NCBI GenBank assembly: GCA_024275115.1
Contig: JAJRZT010000041.1
Location: 1 to 64,000 of the forward strand
Length of the DNA stretch: 64,000 nt
Direction of reading: 5' to 3'
DNA from: Gammaproteobacteria bacterium
GTDB taxonomy: Bacteria; Pseudomonadota; Gammaproteobacteria; UBA6429; Thiohalophilaceae
Positions 49,496 to 57,960 of this stretch are shown here, in pieces. The position numbers were made by a program, and so were the translations under genes. Every line of letters begins with the position of its first letter. The first letter of the stretch is position 1. The notes beneath the pieces were generated by a model that was not told the origin of the DNA, did not search any database, and saw only the letters and a list, made by a program, of their open reading frames with translations.

Positions 49496-50392
49496 TCAAG
49501 CTTCTTTTTGCCAGTTCATACCCGGTTGTCCATACCAATACCCATTACACCATTCATTATTGCCAGTGCCTTTTTTAAGCCATACGTCTATTTCAGTTTG
49601 CGTGAGTTCTTTGTTAATGGCTTTACGAAACATTTGGACCACGGATGCCATACCATTAATTTGTGGAGACAGTCGCACCACGTCAACCTTTAATGAACGC
49701 ATCTGTTCAATAGCACCGATTAAGTTACAGGGAATACCGGATTGCAACTGAATGCCATTGATATTAAATAACTTGTGGTTTTCCTGCGTGTATAAAGCAA
49801 CACCTTGATCGTCCTGTTTACATAAGAAATCACACTGATCTTTGGGTAAATTATGTTTGCGTGCTGTAAAGCAACGCGCAGAGAATGATAATGGAATATG
49901 TCCGTAAGCAAAAACTTCGGTTTCAATGTTTTCGGGTTTGCTTTCCTGTAAACCCTGAAGGGTCTGTGCTGATAATTCCATTGGCATGACCCAGCGATAG
50001 GCGCCTAAATGGGATAGTAATTTTATTGTTTCAGAGTTGTACATATTAATATGCGGGCCGGCAACAAATTCTCGTACTTCTTTTAGCAGGTAGACGGCCG
50101 ATAAGTCATTTGCTTCCACAGGATAACTTGGGTTATTGCATATTCGTTTTAAGCGTGACAGTTCAGAATCGGCCTCAAGTAAAACCATTGTGGAGAGGAC
50201 GACGTGTTTACCTGCAGCAGTTAATTCAGTCGCAATTCGCAACCAGTCATCTAACTTTATTTCTCGCCGCTTGGCGCAAACATTTTCACCTAAATAGACA
50301 ATATCTACTGGCCATGTTTTTACCTGTTCATAAAAATCATAGACTTTTTCAGCGGGCCAAAAATACTGAATAGGGCCAAGTGATATTCTCAT
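49496..50392 (-). CDS. ubiV: Anaerobic ubiquinone hydroxylation protein UbiV
   Basis: A U32-family protein of 298 residues that forms a heterodimer with UbiU and binds a 4Fe-4S cluster. With the ATG at 50392 (MRISLGPIQYFWP) the cluster Cys residues are 39, 174, 187 and 191; the E. coli equivalents are 39, 180, 193 and 197, so the spacing of the last three is the same. This also rules out the longer upstream start. It follows ubiU by 19 bases. Confidence 0.94.
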   Translation of the reverse strand: MRISLGPIQYFWPAEKVYDFYEQVKTWPVDIVYLGENVCAKRREIKLDDWLRIATELTAAGKHVVLSTMVLLEADSELSRLKRICNNPSYPVEANDLSAVYLLKEVREFVAGPHINMYNSETIKLLSHLGAYRWVMPMELSAQTLQGLQESKPENIETEVFAYGHIPLSFSARCFTARKHNLPKDQCDFLCKQDDQGVALYTQENHKLFNINGIQLQSGIPCNLIGAIEQMRSLKVDVVRLSPQINGMASVVQMFRKAINKELTQTEIDVWLKKGTGNNEWCNGYWYGQPGMNWQKEA

Positions 50393-50411
50393 TTTTTGTT
50401 GCCTCTGATCA

Positions 50412-51428
50412 TTATTGCCATGGCCGATGTAAGGCACCGAGTGTCGTGCTGCAACCTTCGGAAACACGTTGTAATTGTTGTAACCAGTCTGGGTCTGGCT
50501 GGTAACTGTCGGGATTGGCTTTATAAGTATCCAGCGCGGTACGGAAAATACCGGTTACTTTTGCGATATAAGCCGGGCTACGCTGTCGGCCTTCTATTTT
50601 TATTGCAGCCACACCGATATTGACTAACTCGGGTAAAATTTCTAACACATTTAAGCTGGTGGGTTCCTCTATGGCATAAAATATATCGTCGCCAGTTTGG
50701 AAGCGGCCTTTACACAGCGTTGGATACCCGGCGGCTTCACCGGGCTGGTAACGATCAATCAGTACATTATTGAGCCTTGATTGTCGGCCATTAGGGGTTT
50801 CTTCCCAGCTAACGGCATGTGCAGGTGAGCAAACACCCGAGGTATTGGGTGACTCGCCGGTAACATAAGAAGACATAATGCAACGCCCTTCAACCATTAC
50901 ACAGAGACTGCCAAAACCAAATACTTCCACTTCAATGGGGGTGGCCTCCACGACGTTACTTACCTGTGTCATCGAAAGTACCCGAGGCAATATCACCCGT
51001 TTCACTTTAAATTGTTCATAGTAAAAGGCGATGGCATACTGGTTGGTTGCGGAGCCCTGCACAGAAAGGTGACGGCTTAAATCAGGGTGGTGTTGTGTGG
51101 CGTATTGTAATAAACCCAGGTCGGCAATAATAACTGCGTCCAGTTTTAAATCGGCTGCGCTTTGTAATGCCTGTGTCCACAACGGCCAGTTTTCTGACTG
51201 TGGGTAGGTGTTTAATGCCAGCATCACTTTGCAGTTTTTCTGGTGCGCATAATCAACGCCTTGTTGCGCTTCGTCCATATCAAAATTTAAACCCGGAAAA
51301 TTACGTGCATTGGTGGTATTACTAAAACCAAAATAAACTGCATCGGCACCATTATCGACTGCCGCCTTTAATGCTGGCAGGCTTCCGGCAGGGCAAACCA
51401 GATCAGGTATTTGATCTACAATAACCAT
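50412..51428 (-). CDS. ubiU: Anaerobic ubiquinone hydroxylation protein UbiU
   Basis: A 338-residue U32-family protein. Cys176, Cys183, Cys200 and Cys239 have exactly the spacing of the cluster ligands of E. coli UbiU (169, 176, 193, 232). The N-terminus VCPAGSLPALKAAVDNGADAVYFG is typical. UbiU and UbiV carry out O2-independent hydroxylation of the quinone ring. The first 13 bases overlap yhcC, so it is co-translated with two radical SAM genes. Confidence 0.95.
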   Translation of the reverse strand: MVIVDQIPDLVCPAGSLPALKAAVDNGADAVYFGFSNTTNARNFPGLNFDMDEAQQGVDYAHQKNCKVMLALNTYPQSENWPLWTQALQSAADLKLDAVIIADLGLLQYATQHHPDLSRHLSVQGSATNQYAIAFYYEQFKVKRVILPRVLSMTQVSNVVEATPIEVEVFGFGSLCVMVEGRCIMSSYVTGESPNTSGVCSPAHAVSWEETPNGRQSRLNNVLIDRYQPGEAAGYPTLCKGRFQTGDDIFYAIEEPTSLNVLEILPELVNIGVAAIKIEGRQRSPAYIAKVTGIFRTALDTYKANPDSYQPDPDWLQQLQRVSEGCSTTLGALHRPWQ

Positions 51429-52354
51429 GATACCTGCGCTCCATAACTTGTTCCTTGATAACTTTTTCGTTGTTTAAGTTCACTTTCAATTGCATTTAAA
51501 ACATTCCATTTTTGTGAACACCATGCCGGTGCTAATAAAATATTTTTAGATGCTGTTCCCGTTAATCGGTGGTAAATAATTTTTGCCGGGGTAAGCTCGA
51601 CTAAATCGGCAACAGTGTTGATATAGTCAGCCATTTCTAAAGGTTGGTATTCTTTTTTACGCCACTGGTTGGCTAACTGTGTTCCTTTTACAACGTGTAA
51701 AGGGTGTAATTTTATGCCGTCAACGCCAAGTTCCATGGTGCGTAACAAACTAATACGCGCATGTAAATTTGTTTCACCGGGTAAACCAATAATTAAATGG
51801 GTGCAAACCTGTAAGCCTCGCTGACGGGCGGCTTTAACAGCAAGTCGGTATTCTTTATAACCATGACCACGGTTAACGCGTTGCAGCGTTTTGTCAAAAC
51901 TGCTTTGCAAGCCTAACTCCAGCCAAATTTCATACCCTGCATCATGATAGCTGGCAAGTAAATCCAGTACTTTATCGGGCACGCAGTCGGGTCTTGTTCC
52001 AATGGCAAGGCCAATAACATCGGGTTCGGCCAGTGCTTTATCGTAACGTTTTTTCAGAACGCTAATATCATCATAGGTATTGGTATAGGCCTGAAAATAG
52101 GCGATGTATTTTTTTGCACCGGTTCGTTTTCGAATAACACAACGGCCGTTATTAATTTGTTGTGCGATGCTTTCTGGTTGCCGCCCGTTGGGGCTAAATG
52201 AAACGTTATTGCAAAATGTACAACCACCACGACCGATACTTCCATCACGATTAGGGCAGGTAAAATTTGCATCAATTGCAACTTTATGTACGCGTTGTTT
52301 GTAGCGTGAGATCATTGCCTGGCCAAAGGTATGCACATAACTTGATAATGGCAT
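51416..52354 (-). CDS. yhcC: Radical SAM protein of the YhcC/TIGR01212 family
   Basis: A 312-residue radical SAM protein; the cluster motif is unusual, C33 with C45 and C48 (a CPNRDGSIGRGGCTFC stretch, CX11CX2C-like), which marks the TIGR01212 family. GIKLHPLHVVKGTQLA is also typical. The function is unknown in all members I know. The first base overlaps the stop of the preceding radical SAM gene (TAATG), and the last 13 bases overlap ubiU. Confidence 0.9.
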   Translation of the reverse strand: MPLSSYVHTFGQAMISRYKQRVHKVAIDANFTCPNRDGSIGRGGCTFCNNVSFSPNGRQPESIAQQINNGRCVIRKRTGAKKYIAYFQAYTNTYDDISVLKKRYDKALAEPDVIGLAIGTRPDCVPDKVLDLLASYHDAGYEIWLELGLQSSFDKTLQRVNRGHGYKEYRLAVKAARQRGLQVCTHLIIGLPGETNLHARISLLRTMELGVDGIKLHPLHVVKGTQLANQWRKKEYQPLEMADYINTVADLVELTPAKIIYHRLTGTASKNILLAPAWCSQKWNVLNAIESELKQRKSYQGTSYGAQVSWLL

Positions 52355-52986
52355 TAGCCGACCTCGTCTAAAATTCGGCGTCTGAATTTTGCACCTAGAT
52401 CAGAGGCTATTTTTTCACAGGCAGGAATATCAACGTCCGCTAAGCCGTCTATTGCGGTAACAGTAATGTCGTCTATGTGTTGATGTGCTGCACGTATAAA
52501 ATCCTGCACAGCAGTAAAGGCATTGTCAACAAGGGGGCGGCAATGTTTTTCATACAGTTTTGAGTTGTGTGAATTGAGTGAAACCGAGATGGCGTCAATG
52601 CAATTTTTTAATAAGGGTGTGATGTCTTTTTTATAAACGGCATTAGCGAGCCCATCAGTGTTCAGGCGGATTTTTGCACCCTTAAGTTTAAGCTGTGTGG
52701 CTATGCTTAATAATTCATTTAAGCGTAAGGTGGGTTCTCCTAAACCGCAAAACACAATTTCTTTATAGCGGCTGGGGTCACCAACAGCAGAGAGTATGGT
52801 CTGTGTTTCGGGTTCCGATTTAAGGCGTAACAAATACCCTTTAACATCCCATTGCTTGTTAAACTTGGGGCAGAATGAACAGCGTAAAGTGCAGCGGTTT
52901 GTTATATTAATGTAACAATTCCCATGCAGAGTATACGCAATATTTTGAGAGTTAGCGGTGGTTGCTGATAGTTGTGATCCATTCAT
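52354..52986 (-). CDS. TatD-linked type radical SAM protein
   Basis: About 210 residues from the ATG at 52986; a TTG at 53007 would add 7. The radical SAM motif CTLRCSFC (Cys32, Cys36, Cys39) follows CYINITNR, typical of the 'TatD family-associated' radical SAM group. GLGEPTLRLNELL and RLNTDGLAN are further AdoMet-site motifs. No tatD gene is near. First gene of the operon with yhcC-ubiU-ubiV; the FNR box at 53064-53077 is 78 bases upstream of its ATG. Confidence 0.85.
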   Translation of the reverse strand: MNGSQLSATTANSQNIAYTLHGNCYINITNRCTLRCSFCPKFNKQWDVKGYLLRLKSEPETQTILSAVGDPSRYKEIVFCGLGEPTLRLNELLSIATQLKLKGAKIRLNTDGLANAVYKKDITPLLKNCIDAISVSLNSHNSKLYEKHCRPLVDNAFTAVQDFIRAAHQHIDDITVTAIDGLADVDIPACEKIASDLGAKFRRRILDEVG

Positions 52987-53063
52987 TATACTGATGACCT
53001 GTATCAATCCCTGTCGATTAAAATTTGTGACACACAGTATTAAATAGATAGCACAAAATCGTT

Positions 53064-53077
53064 TTGATATAGATCAA
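53064..53077. promoter_or_regulatory. FNR-type box upstream of the radical SAM-ubiUV operon
   Basis: TTGATATAGATCAA, a perfect FNR/ANR consensus and identical to the site before ubiT. On the minus strand a -10-like TAATAC (53042-53037) would place the start about 41 bases from the box centre, the class II activation distance. It is farther (about 180 bases) from ung, so the leftward operon is the better target. Confidence 0.78.
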
Positions 53078-53180
53078 TTAATACCGGTTCATTTTTACTA
53101 AATTGGGGTGGTAAGATGTGAACAAAAAGACTGATATTTAAACCAAGGCCTTAATTTTTTTTGTGGTTATGTTTTGCTCG

Positions 53181-53197
53181 GGCATATTTTATATGCC
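53181..53197. promoter_or_regulatory. Inverted repeat upstream of ung
   Basis: GGCATAT-TTT-ATATGCC is a perfect inverted repeat with 7-bp arms, next to TATGAT (53211-53216), a possible -10. It may be an operator or a small hairpin for the ung transcript. It shows no match to the LexA consensus that I can see. Confidence 0.3.
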
Positions 53198-53250
53198 AGG
53201 ATAAACACGGTATGATGTTCCTTCGCTGACAGTTACTAAAGTAAATAAAC

Positions 53251-53961
53251 ATGATGGATATAAAAACTGAAATAAAACTGGAACCTTCATGGCTCGCTTT
53301 ATTAAAAGATGAGTTTGAACAACCTTATATGCAGGCACTAAAAAAATTTCTGCTCACACAAAAGCAGCAGGACAAAGTTATCTACCCGGCCAGTGATTTA
53401 ATTTTTAATGCACTTAATACAACGCCTTTTGATTCGGTAAAGGTCGTTATTTTGGGGCAGGATCCCTACCACGGCCCCAATCAGGCACATGGGCTTTGTT
53501 TTTCAGTTTTGCCGGACGTGCGGTTACCTCCGTCATTATTAAATATTTTCAAAGAGCTCCAGCAGGATTTAGGTTTTGCGATACCCGCTCATGGTTACCT
53601 TCAGTCATGGGCTGAGCAGGGTGTATTATTGTTGAATGCAACGCTGACCGTTGAGCAGAATCAGGCAGGTTCACACCAGAAGCGGGGTTGGGAGCAATTT
53701 ACAGATCGTGCTATTCAATTATTAAATGAACAACGTGAAGGCCTGGTATTTTTATTGTGGGGCAGTTATGCGCAGAAAAAAGGGCTGTTTATCGATAGCC
53801 AAAAACATCTGGTATTAAAAGCCCCCCATCCGTCTCCATTATCAGCGCATCGTGGTTTTTTTGGTACTCGGCATTTTTCAAAGGCAAACGCTTACCTGGA
53901 ACAGCGTGGGCTTAGCCCAATTGACTGGCATCTGCCTGTTACCGTACCCAGCGGGTGTTGA
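53251..53961 (+). CDS. ung: Uracil-DNA glycosylase
   Basis: A family 1 UDG of 236 residues removing uracil from DNA. The water-activating Asp71 is in [17 protein letters not shown], and the [13 protein letters not shown] motif carries the leucine-loop His. It follows the FNR intergenic region and converges on degS with a 7-base gap. Confidence 0.97.
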   Translation: MMDIKTEIKLEPSWLALLKDEFEQPYMQALKKFLLTQKQQDKVIYPASDLIFNALNTTPFDSVKVVILGQDPYHGPNQAHGLCFSVLPDVRLPPSLLNIFKELQQDLGFAIPAHGYLQSWAEQGVLLLNATLTVEQNQAGSHQKRGWEQFTDRAIQLLNEQREGLVFLLWGSYAQKKGLFIDSQKHLVLKAPHPSPLSAHRGFFGTRHFSKANAYLEQRGLSPIDWHLPVTVPSGC

Positions 53962-53968
53962 TTATTCC

Positions 53969-55147
53969 CTAGCGTTTAGAAATGGATTGTACTGGTGGTG
54001 GGCGTTGAACAGCAATGGCGGTTGCGTCAAATACTTTGCCGCGCCTTACACCTTCTATTTTAAGTTTATCACCGGGTTTGGACAGGCTAATTGTATTTAA
54101 AGCATGCCGAACATCCTTTAGTTCAATGCCGTTTATTTTTGTAATGACATCACCGCGAGTGAGTTTTGCTTTATCGGCCGGGCCATTAATAATAATGTTT
54201 GTAATAATCACGCCATTGTTTGACTTCAGGCCTAATGATTTTGCAAGTTGAGGGTTAATGCTCTGAATGGCGACCCCGAGCCAGCCACGCACAACATGAC
54301 CATACTCTATAATTTGTTGCATAACATTTTTCGCTAGGCTAACGGGAATGGCAAAACCAATACCCTGAGAACCACCGCTACGCGTAAAGATAGCGGTGTT
54401 AATACCAATCAGTTCACCATAAGGGTTAATCAGCGCACCGCCTGAGTTGCCGGGGTTAATGGCGGCATCGGTTTGAATAAAATTTTCAAAGGTATTAATG
54501 CCCAGCATATCGCGGCCGGTGGCACTGACAATACCGGATGTGACCGTTTGCCCAACGCCAAAAGGATTGCCTATCGCGAGAACAACATCACCGACACGTA
54601 ATTCCTTATCTTTACCTAATGTGATGGCCGGTAAGTTGTCTCCCTGAATTTTTAGTACCGCAATATCCGTATCAGGATCGGTACCGACTATTTGTGCTTT
54701 TTTTACTTCCCCTGTTTTGAGTGCCACTAAAATTTCATCTGCACCAGCAATAACATGGTTATTGGTTAAAATATAGCCATGTTGATTAATGATAACGCCT
54801 GAACCCAGGCTAGATTCAATTTTTTGGCGGCTTTTCGATTGATTCCGGTCTAAAAAGAAGCGGCCAAAAAATGGGTCATTAAAAAGCGGGTTAGCCTGAG
54901 TGGTAATGATTTTAGACGTTTGGATATTAACCACCGCAGGGGAGGCGGTATCAACAGCATCGGCATAGGATATCACCGCCTGCGATCTATTCTTATCGTG
55001 AGTATGCAGAGATTCTTTTATTTCAACCGTGGTGGGTCTTGAATTGTTGCTTAGCAAATGGGGATACATATATATCAGTATAAAAGCCGCAGCTAAACCC
55101 ACGGTTGCAAATTGAAAGATAAAAATAAGGTTCTTTGTTATTTTCAT
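53969..55147 (-). CDS. degS: DegS/AlgW-type periplasmic serine protease
   Basis: A 392-residue trypsin-like protease with an N-terminal membrane anchor (about 6-28), the catalytic triad His131 (TNNHV), Asp161 (DTDIAVLKI) and Ser235 (NPGNSGGAL), and a single PDZ domain (about 280-375). One PDZ domain and a membrane anchor favour DegS/AlgW, which starts cleavage of the anti-sigma factor RseA/MucA when outer-membrane proteins misfold. In Pseudomonas the algW gene is in the same position after hisC, which supports this call. Confidence 0.9.
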   Translation of the reverse strand: MKITKNLIFIFQFATVGLAAAFILIYMYPHLLSNNSRPTTVEIKESLHTHDKNRSQAVISYADAVDTASPAVVNIQTSKIITTQANPLFNDPFFGRFFLDRNQSKSRQKIESSLGSGVIINQHGYILTNNHVIAGADEILVALKTGEVKKAQIVGTDPDTDIAVLKIQGDNLPAITLGKDKELRVGDVVLAIGNPFGVGQTVTSGIVSATGRDMLGINTFENFIQTDAAINPGNSGGALINPYGELIGINTAIFTRSGGSQGIGFAIPVSLAKNVMQQIIEYGHVVRGWLGVAIQSINPQLAKSLGLKSNNGVIITNIIINGPADKAKLTRGDVITKINGIELKDVRHALNTISLSKPGDKLKIEGVRRGKVFDATAIAVQRPPPVQSISKR

Positions 55148-55244
55148 AATGATTCGCTATGCTTGACGGTAATAATTCAGGTGGTCGTTCGAATGCTAAG
55201 AATAATCTTACCTTAATAAACCTTAAACAGGAACGCTATTTACT

Positions 55245-56030
55245 ATGGTGGCACGCGCCGACATTATCAACTATTGCGACAATTTGTTAGAAGTTGCGCA
55301 ATTTAAAGACTATTGCCCAAATGGGCTGCAGGTTGAAGGGGCTGAGGATGTGACAAAGATTGTCACCGGTGTAACAGCCAGCCAGGCTTTAATTAATGCT
55401 GCGATTGCGGAAAACGCCGATATGCTTCTGGTTCATCATGGTTTTTTCTGGCAAGGCGAAAACCCGAATATTGTCGGGATTAAACAGCGCCGAATCAAGT
55501 CCTTACTCCAGGCTAATATCAATCTGGTCGCGTACCATCTGCCACTGGATGCGCACCCCTTGCTGGGCAACAACGCGCAACTGGCTAATGTACTGGGTTT
55601 AGAGGTTGAGGGGCGCTTTGGCGGGGATGGTGGCGGGAATGGCAACGGCAGCATGGCCATTGCCATGCACGGTTGTGTGGCAGGCAAAATAGCCGCATCG
55701 CAGTTTGCCAGCCATATTAGCGCGTCACTGAACCGTCAGGTTTTACATATCGCACCTGAGTCAGGGAGTAATCAAAGTATTCATACGGTGGCCTGGTGTA
55801 CAGGGGCTGCACAGGGTTATATTGAAAAAGCGGTTGAATTAGGTGTGGATGCTTTTATTACGGGTGAAGCGTCTGAGCAAACGACCCATATCGCCCGTGA
55901 GTCTGATATCCACTTCTTTGCAGCCGGTCACCACGCGACTGAACGTTACGGTGTCAAGGCTCTAGGTGAACATTTAAGCCAACATCTTGATATAGATCAG
56001 TGTTTTATCGACATTGATAACCCTATCTAA
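55245..56030 (+). CDS. Nif3-like dinuclear metal-centre protein (YbgI)
   Basis: A 261-residue Nif3/YbgI-family protein with the typical DYCPNGLQVEG, MLLVHHGFFW and YHLPLDAHPLLGNNAQLA motifs that bind two metals. A small Gly/Asn-rich loop lies near 125-135. Biochemical role is not established; a GTP cyclohydrolase-like or hydrolase role is suspected for some members. It is encoded upstream of petABC, as seen in several relatives. Its last 15 codons contain an FNR-like motif (55987-56000). Confidence 0.88.
   Translation: MVARADIINYCDNLLEVAQFKDYCPNGLQVEGAEDVTKIVTGVTASQALINAAIAENADMLLVHHGFFWQGENPNIVGIKQRRIKSLLQANINLVAYHLPLDAHPLLGNNAQLANVLGLEVEGRFGGDGGGNGNGSMAIAMHGCVAGKIAASQFASHISASLNRQVLHIAPESGSNQSIHTVAWCTGAAQGYIEKAVELGVDAFITGEASEQTTHIARESDIHFFAAGHHATERYGVKALGEHLSQHLDIDQCFIDIDNPI
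55987..56000. promoter_or_regulatory. FNR-like box inside the end of the Nif3 gene
   Basis: TTGATATAGATCAG, nine of ten defined FNR positions and 13 of 14 bases identical to the two boxes at 48891 and 53064. It sits in codons for Leu-Asp-Ile-Asp-Gln and is 234 bases before petA. A regulatory role for petABC is possible but unproven; the coding match may be chance. Confidence 0.25.
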
Positions 56031-56233
56031 CTTTTTGATTCCTAAAACAAAATTCACCTTTTACTTGACGTTTGTGAGGCTTTAGGTCAAACTTACGCCG
56101 CAAATTTTAGCTATTTAAGTATATTTAAAACTTATAATATTGAATTACTTAAGTGAGTTGTAAAAAAATGAATCAATAAACTCGTCAATTTGTCGATATA
56201 TAGTGATTCAATCTAGTTTGGGAGACTTTTTTA

Positions 56234-56830
56234 ATGAGTGAACAAGACGTTGATAAAAGCAGACGTCGCTTTTTAACTGCGGCAACGACCGTGGTTGGAG
56301 CTATTGGTGCTGGTGTAGTAGCTGTTCCATTTGTTGGTTCGATGGTACCAAGCGCTCGAGCCTTATCGGCGGGTGCATCCGTTGAAGTGGATATTTCAAA
56401 ACTTGAGCCAGGCCGTCGTCTGGTTGTTGAATGGCGTAAACAACCTGTTTGGGTCTTGCACCGTACCCAACAAAACCTGGATGATTTAGCTAAGCTGGAA
56501 GACAAGTTAGCAGACACTGAATCTAATTCATCAAAACAGCCTGCTTATGCAAAAAACAAACACCGTGCTATTAAACCTGAGTACTTAGTAGTTATTGGTA
56601 TCTGTACTCATCTGGGTTGCTCACCGCAGTACCGCCCTGAGGTTGGAAATGTTGATTTTGACTCCGGTTGGTTAGGTGGCTTTTTCTGTGCATGCCATGG
56701 TTCAAAATTTGATCTGGCCGGTCGGGTTTATGCAGGTGTGCCTGCGCCGACTAATTTAGTGATACCACCTTATATGTATATAAATAATGATAAGGTTGTA
56801 CTGATTGGCGAAGATGGAGGAGTTGTATAA
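56234..56830 (+). CDS. petA: Cytochrome bc1 Rieske iron-sulfur subunit PetA
   Basis: A 198-residue Rieske protein. The N-terminus has SRRRFLTAA and one membrane helix (about 15-40), a Tat-type signal anchor. Cluster ligands are Cys124 and His126 (CTHLGC) with Cys152 and His155 (CACHGS); Cys129 and Cys154 would form the disulfide. A perfect -10-like TATAAT lies at 56133-56138, but no good -35 is seen. A strong ribosome site (GGGAG) precedes the ATG. The stop overlaps the petB start by one base. Confidence 0.97.
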   Translation: MSEQDVDKSRRRFLTAATTVVGAIGAGVVAVPFVGSMVPSARALSAGASVEVDISKLEPGRRLVVEWRKQPVWVLHRTQQNLDDLAKLEDKLADTESNSSKQPAYAKNKHRAIKPEYLVVIGICTHLGCSPQYRPEVGNVDFDSGWLGGFFCACHGSKFDLAGRVYAGVPAPTNLVIPPYMYINNDKVVLIGEDGGVV

Positions 56831-57960
56831 TGACAACGAAAACTCAGGCCCTTATGAATTGGGTAGATGCACGTTTCCCAATGACAAAAATGTGGGATGA
56901 CCACATGGCGAAATACTATGCGCCGAAGAATTTTAATTTCTGGTATTTCTTTGGTTCATTAGCATTGTTAGTGCTTGTTCTACAGATTGTGACGGGTATT
57001 TTTCTGACAATGAATTACAAACCCGATGCAACTTTAGCGTTTGCTTCCGTTGAGTACATCATGCGTGATGTCAACTATGGCTGGCTTATTCGTTATATGC
57101 ATTCAACCGGTGCTGCGGCCTTTTTTGTGATTATTTACTTACACATGTATCGCGGATTAATGTATGGCTCATTCAAGCAGCCACGTGAATTAATCTGGTT
57201 ATTTGGTATGTTGATTTACCTTGCGTTAATGGCTGAAGCCTTTTTGGGCTACCTGTTACCGTGGGGGCAAATGTCTTACTGGGGTGCCCAGGTTATTGTT
57301 AACTTGTTTGCCGCTGTACCCTGGGTAGGTGAAGAGCTTTCAGTCTGGATACGTGGCGACTATGTCGTGTCCGATGCTACCTTAAACCGTTTCTTCGCTT
57401 TCCATGTTATTGCCGTGCCCTTTATTTTGGTTGGCCTTGTTGTTGCGCACATTATCGCGTTACACGAAGTGGGTTCAAACAACCCGGATGGTGTTGAAAT
57501 CAAGAAGACTAAAGGTGCTGACGGTATCCCATTAGATGGTATTCCTTTCCACCCTTACTACTCTGTTAAAGATATTGTAGGTGTGGTTGTGTTTTTAATG
57601 TTCTTCTCAGCGGTACTTTTCTTTGCTCCTGAGCTAGGTGGCTGGTTCCTGGAAAAAGAGAACTTTATTCCAGCAGACCCACTTAAAACACCCGAACATA
57701 TTGTGCCTTTATGGTATTTCACCCCGTATTATGCGATCCTTCGTGCTATTCCACCAATTTGGGAATCACAATTCCCAGGTGTTATTGCAATGGGTATGGC
57801 GATAGTATTTCTGTTCTTCCTGCCATGGTTAGACCGCCACCCCGTTAGATCCATGCGTTATCGTGAGCCTATCTTTAAAGTTAACATGTTTATTTTTATT
57901 GTCAGCTTTATTGTATTAGGTTGGTTGGGTACACAACCTTCTACCGGCATATTATCTTAA
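56830..57960 (+). CDS. petB: Cytochrome b subunit PetB, ending at an in-frame TAA before the last helix
   Basis: 376 residues of bc1 cytochrome b up to a TAA at 57958-57960. Seven membrane helices (A-G) and the heme ligands His91/His105 and His192/His207 are present, as is the PLWYFTPYYAILR (PEWY-type) quinol site. The reading frame stops right after GWLGTQPSTGILS, where relatives continue into helix H. The next 92 codons in the same frame (57961-58239) look like the missing C-terminus, so the TAA stands in place of a Leu codon. See the next entry. The quinol sites and both b hemes should be intact even if the product ends here. Confidence 0.9.
   Translation: MTTKTQALMNWVDARFPMTKMWDDHMAKYYAPKNFNFWYFFGSLALLVLVLQIVTGIFLTMNYKPDATLAFASVEYIMRDVNYGWLIRYMHSTGAAAFFVIIYLHMYRGLMYGSFKQPRELIWLFGMLIYLALMAEAFLGYLLPWGQMSYWGAQVIVNLFAAVPWVGEELSVWIRGDYVVSDATLNRFFAFHVIAVPFILVGLVVAHIIALHEVGSNNPDGVEIKKTKGADGIPLDGIPFHPYYSVKDIVGVVVFLMFFSAVLFFAPELGGWFLEKENFIPADPLKTPEHIVPLWYFTPYYAILRAIPPIWESQFPGVIAMGMAIVFLFFLPWLDRHPVRSMRYREPIFKVNMFIFIVSFIVLGWLGTQPSTGILS

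Noticed and set aside
50393-50467. Longer UbiV start
   Set aside because: The ATG at 50392 gives Cys39 as in E. coli UbiV, and the longer frame would run into ubiU.
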